Shown here one piece after another: positions 25,146-33,195 of a stretch of 33,195 bases of DNA. Position numbers and translations under genes: made by a program. Each line of letters opens with the position of its first letter. Position 1 is the stretch's first letter. Under the pieces are notes generated by a model. It did not search any database. It was given only the letters and a program-made list of their open reading frames with translations, and had not been told where the DNA came from. Origin of the DNA: an uncultured Azospirillum sp. (GTDB lineage: Bacteria > Pseudomonadota > Alphaproteobacteria > RF32 > CAG-239). The stretch is from the NCBI GenBank assembly GCA_947383875.1, contig CANDEX010000012.1, forward strand, positions 1-33,195, in the 5' to 3' direction.

Positions 25146-26573
25146 ATGTTTAAACGCAACAATAATTATCACAAGTTTGAGAAAAACAATAAATTTGCAG
25201 ATCGGGTATTGGTTTTGTCCCTGCCCTCCGCTTTAGTTTTTATTATGCTTGTTGCGGTACGGCTCTTGCCCCCGTCTATGGCGGTTATTTCCTACGCGGC
25301 AATTATCTTGTTCAACGTGGTCTTTTTGATGCCGATTTCCTTTGAAATGCAACAACTGAAAAATTATGTTAAAAATCTTTCACAGGGCGAAATTCCGGGA
25401 GAAGGAAGTATTGAGCTCTCTGAGAAAGACGCCAAAGAAATTGTGGAAGCCGTTAATGCTATGCATCGCTTTTGGGCTGCAAAAACAGATACTCTTGAAG
25501 CTCAGACTATTTCTGACACCGCGGTGTTGGACACTCTGCCTGACCCGATTATGATGATTGACCGCTCAGGTAATATCATTGGAGCCAATTTATCATCCCG
25601 TACCATCTTCGGCAAAGAAATTACAGATAAAAATATTGAAAAAATTATAGATTCCAACAATTTTATTGAAGCGGTTTCCCGCGTGCTTCGCAAAGAAAGC
25701 GAATCGGAAAATCTGATTTTTTACGTCAAAACACCTGTCGATCAAAAACTTTACGCTCATATCAAACAACTGCCATATTTATCCAAAGGTCGAGCCGTTG
25801 CCGTTATTTCTCTTTATGACTTAACCAAGGCAATGAAAATTGAAAAAATGCAGTCGGATTTTGTGGCTAATGCCAGTCACGAACTGCGTACACCGCTGGC
25901 GATTATTTCCGGCTTTATCGAAACGCTGCAAACCACTGCTAAAAATGACGAGGATGCCCGCGAAAAGTTTTTAAAAATCATGCAGGAGCAGGCTGAATAT
26001 ATGTCTTCACTGATTGAAAATCTGTTATCTCTGTCTAAAATCGAGATGAGTCAGGATATGCCGCCGGAAGACAAAGTGGATGTCAGCAAAATTATTGAAG
26101 AAGTCAGTGATGCGCTGTCGCTTAAAGCTCAGGCCAGAGAAATTGAGATTCATACGTTTATGGAAACTGATTTGCCTGAAATTACCGCAGATGCCCGACA
26201 GGTTAAACAAGTGATTCAAAACCTGACGGATAATGCGATCAAATACGGTGTGGCAAAAAGCGATTTATTAATCAAGGCCAGAGTGGCAGAGAGTATTCCT
26301 TTATCCAAAAGCTTTCAGGTCGCCAAAGGCAAAGCAGTGGCTATTTCCATCAACAACAAAGGCCCGAAAATCTCTCCCGAAAATCTGGCGCGTCTGACAG
26401 AGCGTTTTTATCGTATGCAGGAGCATAAGGATCTGAACATTAAAGGAACCGGTTTAGGATTAGCAATAGCAAAGCACATCATTCTGCGGCACAAAGGTAA
26501 TTTGACAGTAACATCTACGGCCTATAACGGCACAACATTCACAATTTATCTGCCGCTTTCTTTAAATGCGTAA
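25146..26573 (+). CDS. PhoR-like sensor histidine kinase
   Basis: A 475-residue membrane kinase. Two membrane segments (about 21-40 and 46-65) are separated by a very short loop, so it probably senses inside the membrane or cytoplasm rather than through a periplasmic domain. A PAS domain covers about 122-230 (LDTLPDPIMMIDRSGNIIGAN). The dimerisation box DFVANASHELRTPLAIISGF has the phospho-acceptor H245. The ATPase has NLTDNAIKYG (N box) and GTGLGLAIAKHI (G2). This layout is that of PhoR, which pairs with PhoB for phosphate control. No response regulator gene lies beside it: a terminator follows directly. So its partner is encoded elsewhere and phosphate sensing is only inferred from the domain order. 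Confidence 0.85.
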   Translation: MFKRNNNYHKFEKNNKFADRVLVLSLPSALVFIMLVAVRLLPPSMAVISYAAIILFNVVFLMPISFEMQQLKNYVKNLSQGEIPGEGSIELSEKDAKEIVEAVNAMHRFWAAKTDTLEAQTISDTAVLDTLPDPIMMIDRSGNIIGANLSSRTIFGKEITDKNIEKIIDSNNFIEAVSRVLRKESESENLIFYVKTPVDQKLYAHIKQLPYLSKGRAVAVISLYDLTKAMKIEKMQSDFVANASHELRTPLAIISGFIETLQTTAKNDEDAREKFLKIMQEQAEYMSSLIENLLSLSKIEMSQDMPPEDKVDVSKIIEEVSDALSLKAQAREIEIHTFMETDLPEITADARQVKQVIQNLTDNAIKYGVAKSDLLIKARVAESIPLSKSFQVAKGKAVAISINNKGPKISPENLARLTERFYRMQEHKDLNIKGTGLGLAIAKHIILRHKGNLTVTSTAYNGTTFTIYLPLSLNA

Positions 26574-26602
26574 AAAAAAGCCCCCCAGAGGGAGGCTTTT
26601 TT
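26572..26602. terminator. Bidirectional terminator between the histidine kinase and dnaK
   Basis: AAAAAAGCC pairs with GGCTTTTTT, enclosing a CCC/GGG inner stem with one mismatch and a 3-base AGA loop. T-runs exist on both strands. It sits between two converging genes and likely stops both transcripts. Confidence 0.9.
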
Positions 26603-26616
26603 GCAGTTAAACGCTC

Positions 26617-28527
26617 TTATTTAACTTCTTCAAAATCAGCGTCAACGACTTTTTCATCGCTGCTGCCTGACTGTGCCTGACCGGCATCAGCACCGGCTTC
26701 TGCTCCGGCAGCACCAGATGTTTCCGGTTGCTTATACATTGCTTCACCGAGTTTCAGAGAAGCTTGCATCAAGCTTTCAGTCTTTTCTTTGATAACAGAC
26801 AAATCATCTGCTTCAATAGCTGTTTTCAAAGCTTTCAATTCATCTTCAATTTTGGTTTTTTCTGCGGCAGAAACTTTGTCTCCATGTTCTTTCAACGTTT
26901 TTTCAGTCGCATGAACCAAACCCTCAGCCTGGTTTTTGGCTTCAACCAGTTCTTTTTTCTGCTTATCTGCCTGAGCGTTAGCTTCGGCGTCTTTAACCAT
27001 TTTTTCAATATCGGCATCAGACAAACCACCGCTGGCCTGAATACGAATTGCCTGTTCCTTATTCGTTGCCTTATCTTTAGCAGAAACGTTTACAATACCG
27101 TTAGCATCAATATCAAAGGTAACTTCAATCTGCGGCATACCGCGCGGTGCCGGCGGAATACCGACTAAATCAAACTGGCCAAGCAGCTTATTGTCTGCTG
27201 CCATTTCGCGCTCGCCTTGGAAAACGCGGATGGTTACGGCTGTCTGTCCGTCTTCGGCAGTTGAAAATACTTGAGATTTACGGGTTGGAATGGTGGTGTT
27301 ACGATCAATCAAGCGAGTGAAAACACCGCCCAAAGTTTCAATACCCAAAGACAAAGGTGTGACATCAAGCAACAAAACGTCTTTAACATCACCCATCAAA
27401 ACACCGCCCTGGATTGAAGCACCGACAGCAACAACTTCATCCGGATTTACACCTTTGTGCGGTTCTTTACCGAAAATTTCTTTTACTTTTTCTTGTACTT
27501 TCGGCATACGGGTCATACCGCCAACCAAAATAACTTCACTGATTTCATTAGCTTTCAAACCGGCGTCAGCCAAAGCTTTTTGGCAGGGAGCTACCGTACG
27601 TTCAATCAAATCTTCAACCAAAGATTCTAATTTGGCTCGGGTTAATTTGATGTTCAGGTGTTTCGGACCGGTTGCATCAGCGGTAATAAACGGCAAGTTG
27701 ATTTCTGTCTGAGTGGTTGAAGACAATTCGATTTTAGCTTTTTCTGCAGCTTCTTTCAGGCGTTGCAGAGCCAGACGGTCGTTTTTCAAATCAATACCTG
27801 ATTCTTTCTTAAATTCTTCGGTCAGATATTCAACCAAACGCTGGTCAAAGTCCTCACCGCCAAGGAAAGTATCGCCGTTGGTGGATTTTACTTCGAATAC
27901 GCCATCACCGATTTCCAAAATAGAAATATCGAAAGTACCGCCGCCCAAGTCATAAACAGCAATAGTTCCGTTGGCTTTTTTATCCAAGCCATATGCCAAA
28001 GCCGCAGCTGTCGGCTCGTTGATGATACGTAAAACATCCAAACCGGCAATTTTACCGGCATCTTTCGTTGCCTGACGTTGAGAATCGTTGAAATAAGCAG
28101 GAACCGTAATAACTGCTTTTTCGATTTTTTCACCTAAATAGCTTTCGGCATATTCTTTAATTTTTTGCAAAACGATTGCAGAAATCTGTGACGGTGCATA
28201 TTTCTGTCCTTTAACTTCAACCCAAGCGTCACCGTTATCGCCATCAACAATTTTGAACGGTACCAGTTTCTTGTCTTTTTCGACTTCCGGAGAGTTATAA
28301 CGGCGGCCGATTAAGCGTTTAATGGCAAACAAAGTATTTTCAGGGTTCGTAACAGCCTGACGCTTTGCCGGAAAACCGACCAAGCGTTCGGTGTCGGTAA
28401 ACGCTACCATAGAGGGCGTGGTGCGGGCACCTTCAGAGTTTTCTAGAACTTTGGCTTCTCCACCTTCCATCACTGCAAAGCAGGAGTTGGTCGTACCCAA
28501 GTCAATACCAATAACTTTATTGCTCAT
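26617..28527 (-). CDS. dnaK: Chaperone protein DnaK (Hsp70)
   Basis: A 636-residue Hsp70. The actin-like ATPase starts [20 protein letters not shown] and includes [46 protein letters not shown] and [13 protein letters not shown]. The linker [16 protein letters not shown] leads to the substrate-binding domain (GEREMAADN... [20 protein letters not shown]), and the C-terminal lid ends with the acidic [11 protein letters not shown]. The start at 28527 is preferred over an ATG at 28536 because AAGG then lies 9 bases upstream rather than touching the start codon. A well-matched RpoH-type heat-shock promoter lies 50-90 bases upstream. dnaJ and grpE are not adjacent; the downstream neighbour is the convergent histidine kinase. 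Confidence 0.96.
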   Translation of the reverse strand: MSNKVIGIDLGTTNSCFAVMEGGEAKVLENSEGARTTPSMVAFTDTERLVGFPAKRQAVTNPENTLFAIKRLIGRRYNSPEVEKDKKLVPFKIVDGDNGDAWVEVKGQKYAPSQISAIVLQKIKEYAESYLGEKIEKAVITVPAYFNDSQRQATKDAGKIAGLDVLRIINEPTAAALAYGLDKKANGTIAVYDLGGGTFDISILEIGDGVFEVKSTNGDTFLGGEDFDQRLVEYLTEEFKKESGIDLKNDRLALQRLKEAAEKAKIELSSTTQTEINLPFITADATGPKHLNIKLTRAKLESLVEDLIERTVAPCQKALADAGLKANEISEVILVGGMTRMPKVQEKVKEIFGKEPHKGVNPDEVVAVGASIQGGVLMGDVKDVLLLDVTPLSLGIETLGGVFTRLIDRNTTIPTRKSQVFSTAEDGQTAVTIRVFQGEREMAADNKLLGQFDLVGIPPAPRGMPQIEVTFDIDANGIVNVSAKDKATNKEQAIRIQASGGLSDADIEKMVKDAEANAQADKQKKELVEAKNQAEGLVHATEKTLKEHGDKVSAAEKTKIEDELKALKTAIEADDLSVIKEKTESLMQASLKLGEAMYKQPETSGAAGAEAGADAGQAQSGSSDEKVVDADFEEVK

Positions 28528-28579
28528 GTTTTTCATCCTTAATTGTTGTCTAAAAACGGTATCAAAATATTTCTACCAA

Positions 28580-28611
28580 CTTATATAGGAAGCCGATAAA
28601 ACAGAAGCAAG
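28580..28611 (-). promoter_or_regulatory. Heat-shock (RpoH/sigma-32) promoter of dnaK
   Basis: On the minus strand CTTG (complement of 28608-28611) is followed after 18 bases by CCTATATAAG (complement of 28580-28589). This fits the alphaproteobacterial RpoH consensus CTTG-N17/18-CYTATNTNNG at every fixed position, and lies in the right place before dnaK. Confidence 0.85.
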
Positions 28612-28637
28612 ACTATATGTCATTTTTTTAATATTTT

Positions 28638-30137
28638 TTAGTAATTATTCGGGCGACCGGAGATTTCATAGCCCGTATAACCGTCAACTACCGAGTTGGC
28701 ATAGGCAAAATCTGTGGAATTGCAGGAATGAATCCTATACAAAGTTTCTCCCTGTTCGACCTGATCTCCGACTTTTTTAAGTAAATCCAACCCGGCTCCG
28801 GGATATTGTCCGGCCCCGGCCCACACACCGATTTTGTTAATACGGGAATTATCAATCGCCTCTACCACGCCGCTGACATTGGAAACAATATCTCTTGTCA
28901 GGTGTCCGACTTGCGGCTGTGGTGCTTTGCCTTGAGCATGAATGATTTTATTTATCATCTCTAAAGCCCGACCGGATGTTAAAATCTCTTTGGCGACATG
29001 ATATCCCTGCCCACCGCGGAGCTTAGGATCAAACTCCAAAATTCGTCCAGCCAAAAACAGCGATTTTTCCAGCAAATCCTGTGGCGCATCTTCCTTATTC
29101 CGCAGAACTTTCATTACGTCTCTGGCCTCAAGAACAGCTCCGACGCCGTTACCAATAGGTTCACTGCCGTCAGTAATGACAACGTCAATTTCCATAGACA
29201 GCATATCGCCGACATATTCTATTAATTTACGCAGGCGCATTGCTTCATTAGTGCTTTTAATGCGTGATTTCGGACCTACCGGAATATCAAGCAGCAAATG
29301 TGTTACGCCGGCGGCCAATTTTATGGCAAGAATAGAAGAGGTGATATGTTCCTGCTGTGTCAAACCTATCTGTCGCTCAACTGAAGAAATCATTTTACTG
29401 GCGGCGGCAATATTCAATCCGTCATAGCAGGCAACTGCCGCGCGATTTTCTTTAATCAGCTTTTTAAATGTTTTATCGTCTATGTCAACATTAGTCAGAA
29501 CACTCATGGTATCTGCCACACCGGCACAAGATGTCAATGAGCGGGAGGCCGTTTTAGGTATCGGCAAGCCGTAGGCACCGACAATTGCCGTAATGATAAT
29601 ATCAGTTTTATTGCCGGGAACACCGCCCAAACAATGATGATCGACAACAATACCCTCGTTGTCCCAATGGAAAACATTATCGCCAACCAATGCTTCCGTC
29701 ATGGCCAGCACTTCAGGCGCACTCATAAAAGATCCGCTGGCAACCAAAAAAGAAGCAATGTCCATATTGGAATAACGTTTGGCGGTGATGTCATTAATAA
29801 TGGAGCTGTATTCACCTGAACTTAAAATATTGCCGGCAATTTTGCGTTTGACAGAAGCCAAACTCGGCGGCGGTGTCGATAAAGAGATTGACAGATTGGC
29901 TCCTTCAGGAAGATTAATTTGTTTAAATGCTTCATTGTTGAGAGCAATTTCCGTCGGCTTAACCAATTTAGCGTCATCAACAACCTGCAAAAAAGCATAA
30001 ACGGGTTTAACTCCGCCATGAATTTCAATTTTAGTCAGGGTCGTAATGTCATCAACTTTGTAGGCGGCACAATCCTTGTGCAAATAAGCCAGATTTTCGT
30101 TAAAAGAAGTTAACGGAAGATGTTTTAAACTCAGCAT
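28638..30137 (-). CDS. AMP phosphorylase / thymidine phosphorylase-family enzyme (archaeal-type DeoA)
   Basis: A 499-residue member of the long nucleoside/nucleotide phosphorylase family that includes archaeal AMP phosphorylase and bacterial putative thymidine phosphorylase. An N-terminal extra domain (about 1-85) precedes the helical and alpha/beta domains of NP-II phosphorylases. The phosphate-binding region reads VVDHHCLGGVPGNKTD (about 164-179), related to the KHSTGG / GGV-x-GNKT motifs. SGSFMSAPEVLAMTEAL, KTASRSLTSCAGVADTM and DIPVGPKSRIKS are also family-typical. It cleaves a base from a nucleoside or nucleotide with phosphate. Whether the substrate is thymidine or AMP cannot be told. 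No RubisCO or ribose-1,5-bisphosphate isomerase is nearby. It lies between polA and dnaK on the same strand. Confidence 0.85.
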   Translation of the reverse strand: MLSLKHLPLTSFNENLAYLHKDCAAYKVDDITTLTKIEIHGGVKPVYAFLQVVDDAKLVKPTEIALNNEAFKQINLPEGANLSISLSTPPPSLASVKRKIAGNILSSGEYSSIINDITAKRYSNMDIASFLVASGSFMSAPEVLAMTEALVGDNVFHWDNEGIVVDHHCLGGVPGNKTDIIITAIVGAYGLPIPKTASRSLTSCAGVADTMSVLTNVDIDDKTFKKLIKENRAAVACYDGLNIAAASKMISSVERQIGLTQQEHITSSILAIKLAAGVTHLLLDIPVGPKSRIKSTNEAMRLRKLIEYVGDMLSMEIDVVITDGSEPIGNGVGAVLEARDVMKVLRNKEDAPQDLLEKSLFLAGRILEFDPKLRGGQGYHVAKEILTSGRALEMINKIIHAQGKAPQPQVGHLTRDIVSNVSGVVEAIDNSRINKIGVWAGAGQYPGAGLDLLKKVGDQVEQGETLYRIHSCNSTDFAYANSVVDGYTGYEISGRPNNY

Positions 30138-30218
30138 ATTAAAGCCTCACTGTTGACAGGGCACGTTATCGCTAATAATAGCGTTATTGTGGTTTATGTT
30201 TCGTTAAAATGCAAGATT

Positions 30219-32996
30219 TTAATGCGCTTCAGCCCAATTACTGCCTATTCCAACCTCGGCAATAAATGCGACATCATAATTAACGACATTTTGCATACTC
30301 TGCTTAATCAGCTCTGAAACGACTGACACCTCATCATCAGGAGCTTCAAAAACCAATTCATCATGCACTTGCAATAACATACGAGTTTTAAATCCGCCGT
30401 CCCTTAAAGCTTTAAATACAGCGTTCATCGCCATTTTGATAATATCTGCAGCACCGCCTTGTATTGGTGCGTTAATGGCTGCACGCTCGGCATTCATGGC
30501 CAGTCTTTTGTTTTTGTCATTAATGCCGTTGACGGTACATTTACGACCAAACGGCGTCAGGACATAACCGTTTTTGCGGGCAAACTGAATCGTGTCATCC
30601 ATATATTGCTTAATTTCAGGCATCTCGCGGAAATAGGCATCAATATAAGCTTTAGCCTCATCATTGCTGACATCAATTTGCTTAGCCAGACCAAACTGAG
30701 ATATCCCATAAACAATACCGAAGTTTATCGCTTTGGCGTGACGGCGCATATTAGGCGTTACCTTATCTAACGGCACACCAAACACTCGGGCTGCGGTGGC
30801 CGCATGAATATCTTGATTCTCTGCAAAGGACTGCTTCAAGCCTTTGACATCAGCAACAACAGCCAACAAACGTAATTCTACCTGCGAATAGTCAGAGGCA
30901 ATAATTTTATGCCCGGGCTTCGCAATAAAGCTTTCACGAATTTTCTTTCCCTCCTCGCTGCGGATGGGGATATTTTGCAGATTAGGATTATTGGACGCCA
31001 AACGCCCGGTAGATGTATTAATCTGGTTATAGGTCGTATGTACACGGTTATTTTTATCAAGCTGAGACAGCAGCGCATCCGTATAAGTCGATTTGAGTTT
31101 GCTTAATGCGCGCCAATCAAGAATTTTGGCGGCCAATTCGTTTCCTTCGGCGGCCAAATCTTCTAAAATATCCGCTCCTGTCTGCCAAGCACCGGTCGGG
31201 GTTTTCTTGCCTTTTGCCCCTAATTTGCCAAATAAGATTTCGCCGATTTGCTTGGGAGAGCCTAAATTAAACTCTTCGCCGGCAAGATTATAACTTTGCT
31301 GTTCATAATCTCTCATTTTCACTTCAAAATCACGGCTGAGCTTTTGCAAAGTCTGGGTATTGACGCAGATACCGGCATCTTCCATTGATTTAAGAATGGT
31401 AATTAACGGTCGGTCTAAATCTTCATAAACGCTAACCTGATGTTCAGCAAACAGTCGCGGCTTGAACAAGCGGTAAAGCCGCAAGGTGTAATCAGCATCT
31501 TCAGCGGCATAGTCCAAGGCTTTATCCAAGTCGACCTTATCAAACGTTATTTTATTTTTGCCGCTGCCGCAGACTTCTTCATAAGCAATCATTTTATGGT
31601 CAAGATAAAGCTTGGCCAGTTCATCCAACCCATGACCATGCTCTGTTCCGTTTAAGACGTATGATAAAACAGCCGTATCATCTATAGGTTCCACAACCGT
31701 ATCTTCACCCCAAACTTGTTCCATAAAATGCAAATCAAATTTAATATTATGACCTATTTTCAAAACCGATTTACTGGTAAAGAGCGGTTTAAGGATTTTA
31801 GAGATCTGTTCATATTTTAATTGCGGAGCCAAAGCGTTTTGCGGTTCGCTAAACAAATCAAAATTTCCCTCAGAAGGCAAACCGCAAAGATGCCCTAAAG
31901 GAATATAACAGGCTTCTCCCGGCGCAACGGCCAGAGAAAAGCCAACGATTTTATCAAATTGCGGATTAAGTCCGTTGGTTTCGGTATCAAAAGCAACATA
32001 TCCGGCTTGACGGATTTTATCAGCCCATTTTTTTAATCCGGCTTCATTCTGAATAAGCTCATAGCGGGGTTTAACTTCTGAAACCTCAGATTTAAATACA
32101 GTGTTATTTTCATCATCAGATAAGCTTAAACACTGTTCGGAAACCCACTTTTCGACCCGAGGACGGATGGAATTGAAACCATATCTGGCAACAAAATCAA
32201 GTATCGTTTGTAAATCCGGTTTACGACAGGCAAATTCTTCTATTGAATGCGTTACCGGGACATCGGCTTTTAGGGTAACCAGCTGTAAGGATATTCTTGC
32301 TTTATCAGCGTTTTCAATCAAAGTCTCACGACGTTTGTTTTGCTTTATTTCCGGTGCACGGGTTAAAACCTCTTCCAACGAACCGAATTGATTAACCAAT
32401 TCAGCAGCTGTCTTTAAGCCAATTCCCGGCACTCCGGGAATATTATCCGTACTATCACCGGCCAAAGCTTGAACATCCACGACCTTATCCGGATAAACAC
32501 CAAATTTTTCTTTAACATCTTCCGGTGTAAAATACTTGTCTTTCATCGGATCAAAAAATTCTACGCCAGGACGAATCAACTGCATTAAATCCTTATCAGC
32601 GGAGATAACCGTCACCTCATAACCTTCTTTTAAAGCCTTATCAGCATAAGTGGCAATCAAATCATCGGCTTCATAGCCTTCCATATCCAGATAATGCAGG
32701 TTCAATTTTTCCACCGCCTGATGGATAATGTCAAACTGAGGTATCAAATCTTCCGGTATTTCCTTACGGGTTCCTTTGTAATCTGGAAAAATATCATTGC
32801 GAAAATTCCGGCGTTTGGCATCAAACAGCACCAGCGAATAATCGCACTTGATTTTCTGGGTCAGGCGCATGAACATATTGGTAAAACCGTAAACGGCATT
32901 AACAGGAATACCATCCGGACTGGTTAATGGCGGCAAGGCATAGAAAGCGCGGAAAATATACCCCGAACCGTCAATTAAACATATTCTTTTACTCAT
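30219..32996 (-). CDS. polA: DNA polymerase I
   Basis: A 925-residue family A polymerase with all three activities. The 5'-nuclease domain (about 1-290) opens with ICLIDGSGYIFRAFYALPPL and has YEADDLIATYADKA, SADKDLMQL and GDSTDNIPGVPGIG. The 3'-5' proofreading domain (about 320-505) keeps its acidic residues: VAFDTETNGL (Exo I), IGHNIKFDLHFM (Exo II) and YAAEDADYTLRL (Exo III). The polymerase domain has motif A IIASDYSQVELRLLA, motif B RRHAKAINFGIVYG and motif C QVHDELVFE. It fills gaps in repair and Okazaki fragment processing. The start is well set by GGGAAAG upstream. A candidate promoter lies about 40-65 bases before it. Confidence 0.96.
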   Translation of the reverse strand: MSKRICLIDGSGYIFRAFYALPPLTSPDGIPVNAVYGFTNMFMRLTQKIKCDYSLVLFDAKRRNFRNDIFPDYKGTRKEIPEDLIPQFDIIHQAVEKLNLHYLDMEGYEADDLIATYADKALKEGYEVTVISADKDLMQLIRPGVEFFDPMKDKYFTPEDVKEKFGVYPDKVVDVQALAGDSTDNIPGVPGIGLKTAAELVNQFGSLEEVLTRAPEIKQNKRRETLIENADKARISLQLVTLKADVPVTHSIEEFACRKPDLQTILDFVARYGFNSIRPRVEKWVSEQCLSLSDDENNTVFKSEVSEVKPRYELIQNEAGLKKWADKIRQAGYVAFDTETNGLNPQFDKIVGFSLAVAPGEACYIPLGHLCGLPSEGNFDLFSEPQNALAPQLKYEQISKILKPLFTSKSVLKIGHNIKFDLHFMEQVWGEDTVVEPIDDTAVLSYVLNGTEHGHGLDELAKLYLDHKMIAYEEVCGSGKNKITFDKVDLDKALDYAAEDADYTLRLYRLFKPRLFAEHQVSVYEDLDRPLITILKSMEDAGICVNTQTLQKLSRDFEVKMRDYEQQSYNLAGEEFNLGSPKQIGEILFGKLGAKGKKTPTGAWQTGADILEDLAAEGNELAAKILDWRALSKLKSTYTDALLSQLDKNNRVHTTYNQINTSTGRLASNNPNLQNIPIRSEEGKKIRESFIAKPGHKIIASDYSQVELRLLAVVADVKGLKQSFAENQDIHAATAARVFGVPLDKVTPNMRRHAKAINFGIVYGISQFGLAKQIDVSNDEAKAYIDAYFREMPEIKQYMDDTIQFARKNGYVLTPFGRKCTVNGINDKNKRLAMNAERAAINAPIQGGAADIIKMAMNAVFKALRDGGFKTRMLLQVHDELVFEAPDDEVSVVSELIKQSMQNVVNYDVAFIAEVGIGSNWAEAH

Positions 32997-33034
32997 GATT
33001 TGTTACTTTCCCGATTAATCTTTTGTTGGAAAAG

Positions 33035-33063
33035 AATATATACTGCTTTTGTGAAAATACCAA
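33035..33063 (-). promoter_or_regulatory. Candidate promoter for polA
   Basis: On the minus strand TTGGTA (complement of 33058-33063) and TATATT (complement of 33035-33040) are 17 bases apart, about 40 bases before the polA ATG. The -10 box matches at 5 of 6 positions, the -35 box at 4 of 6. Confidence 0.45.
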
Positions 33064-33195
33064 GCAGGAAGCACTATATTGGGGAAAATAACCATGCGTC
33101 ATCTCTCATATTCTGCCAAACATTCTTAGAAACAACCTACACTCCGCGCACACCCCGAGTATTAAGTGCAATTTGAATGATAGAAGCTCTCACAA

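Noticed and set aside
26728..27955. Plus-strand frames opposite dnaK
   Set aside because: Antisense shadows caused by the codon pattern of a strongly conserved gene; no independent support.
30160..30185. Small dyad (CGCTAATAATAGCG) between polA and the phosphorylase gene
   Set aside because: Only five paired bases around a short loop and no T-run; too weak to call a terminator or operator.
33100..33129. ATG-initiated mini-frame MRHLSYSAKHS near the right edge
   Set aside because: Only 11 codons and no clear ribosome binding site; the edge region holds nothing supportable beyond the polA promoter.

Overview
The window is an ordinary-density stretch of a bacterial chromosome, low to moderate in G+C (about 40 percent by eye). 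It looks alphaproteobacterial. The evidence is gene order and content: a mannose-type EIIA gene directly followed by ptsH; lolA followed by xthA; a gpmI, envC-like, ctpA, yibQ-like, rppH run; and a dnaK promoter that fits the alphaproteobacterial RpoH consensus. Low G+C and compact spacing suggest a host- or gut-associated lineage; that is inference. No rRNA, tRNA, CRISPR array, insertion sequence or prophage gene was seen.

Layout. 1-1934: tail of an unknown gene, then PTS EIIA, HPr and a beta-class DNA methyltransferase in one tight plus-strand run. 2004-2601: three very small serine-rich, cysteine-containing peptide genes, each with a strong ribosome binding site, closed by a perfect 12-bp-stem terminator. 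2724-6004: lolA-like, xthA, a porin and a short OmpR-type response regulator. 6001-9188 (minus): a two-gene unit of a 636-residue unknown protein and an archaemetzincin-like zinc protease with a novel C-terminal part. 9389-11830: gyrB with a strong terminator. 12215-16213: poorly characterised envelope and metabolic genes: a lipoprotein, a HAD phosphatase, a periplasmic HExxH protein, a proline-rich secreted protein and an M20 peptidase homologue lacking two expected metal ligands. 16551-22337: gpmI and a cell-wall set (EnvC-like activator, CtpA protease, YibQ-like protein), then rppH. 22368-25052 (minus): mutS. 25146-26573: a PhoR-like histidine kinase. 26617-32996 (minus): dnaK, an AMP/thymidine phosphorylase-family enzyme and polA.

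Together the recognised genes cover DNA replication and repair (gyrB, polA, mutS, xthA), envelope building (lolA, porin, envC-like, ctpA), protein folding (dnaK), glycolysis (gpmI), RNA turnover (rppH) and PTS-based regulation.

The parts least explained by known biology are the peptide trio at 2004-2601, one of whose members has a Gly-Gly/Cys-Pro-Cys tail reminiscent of a RiPP precursor, and the translationally coupled unknown-protein/metalloprotease pair at 6001-9188. No complete new system can be proven from sequence alone; these two are the best candidates.
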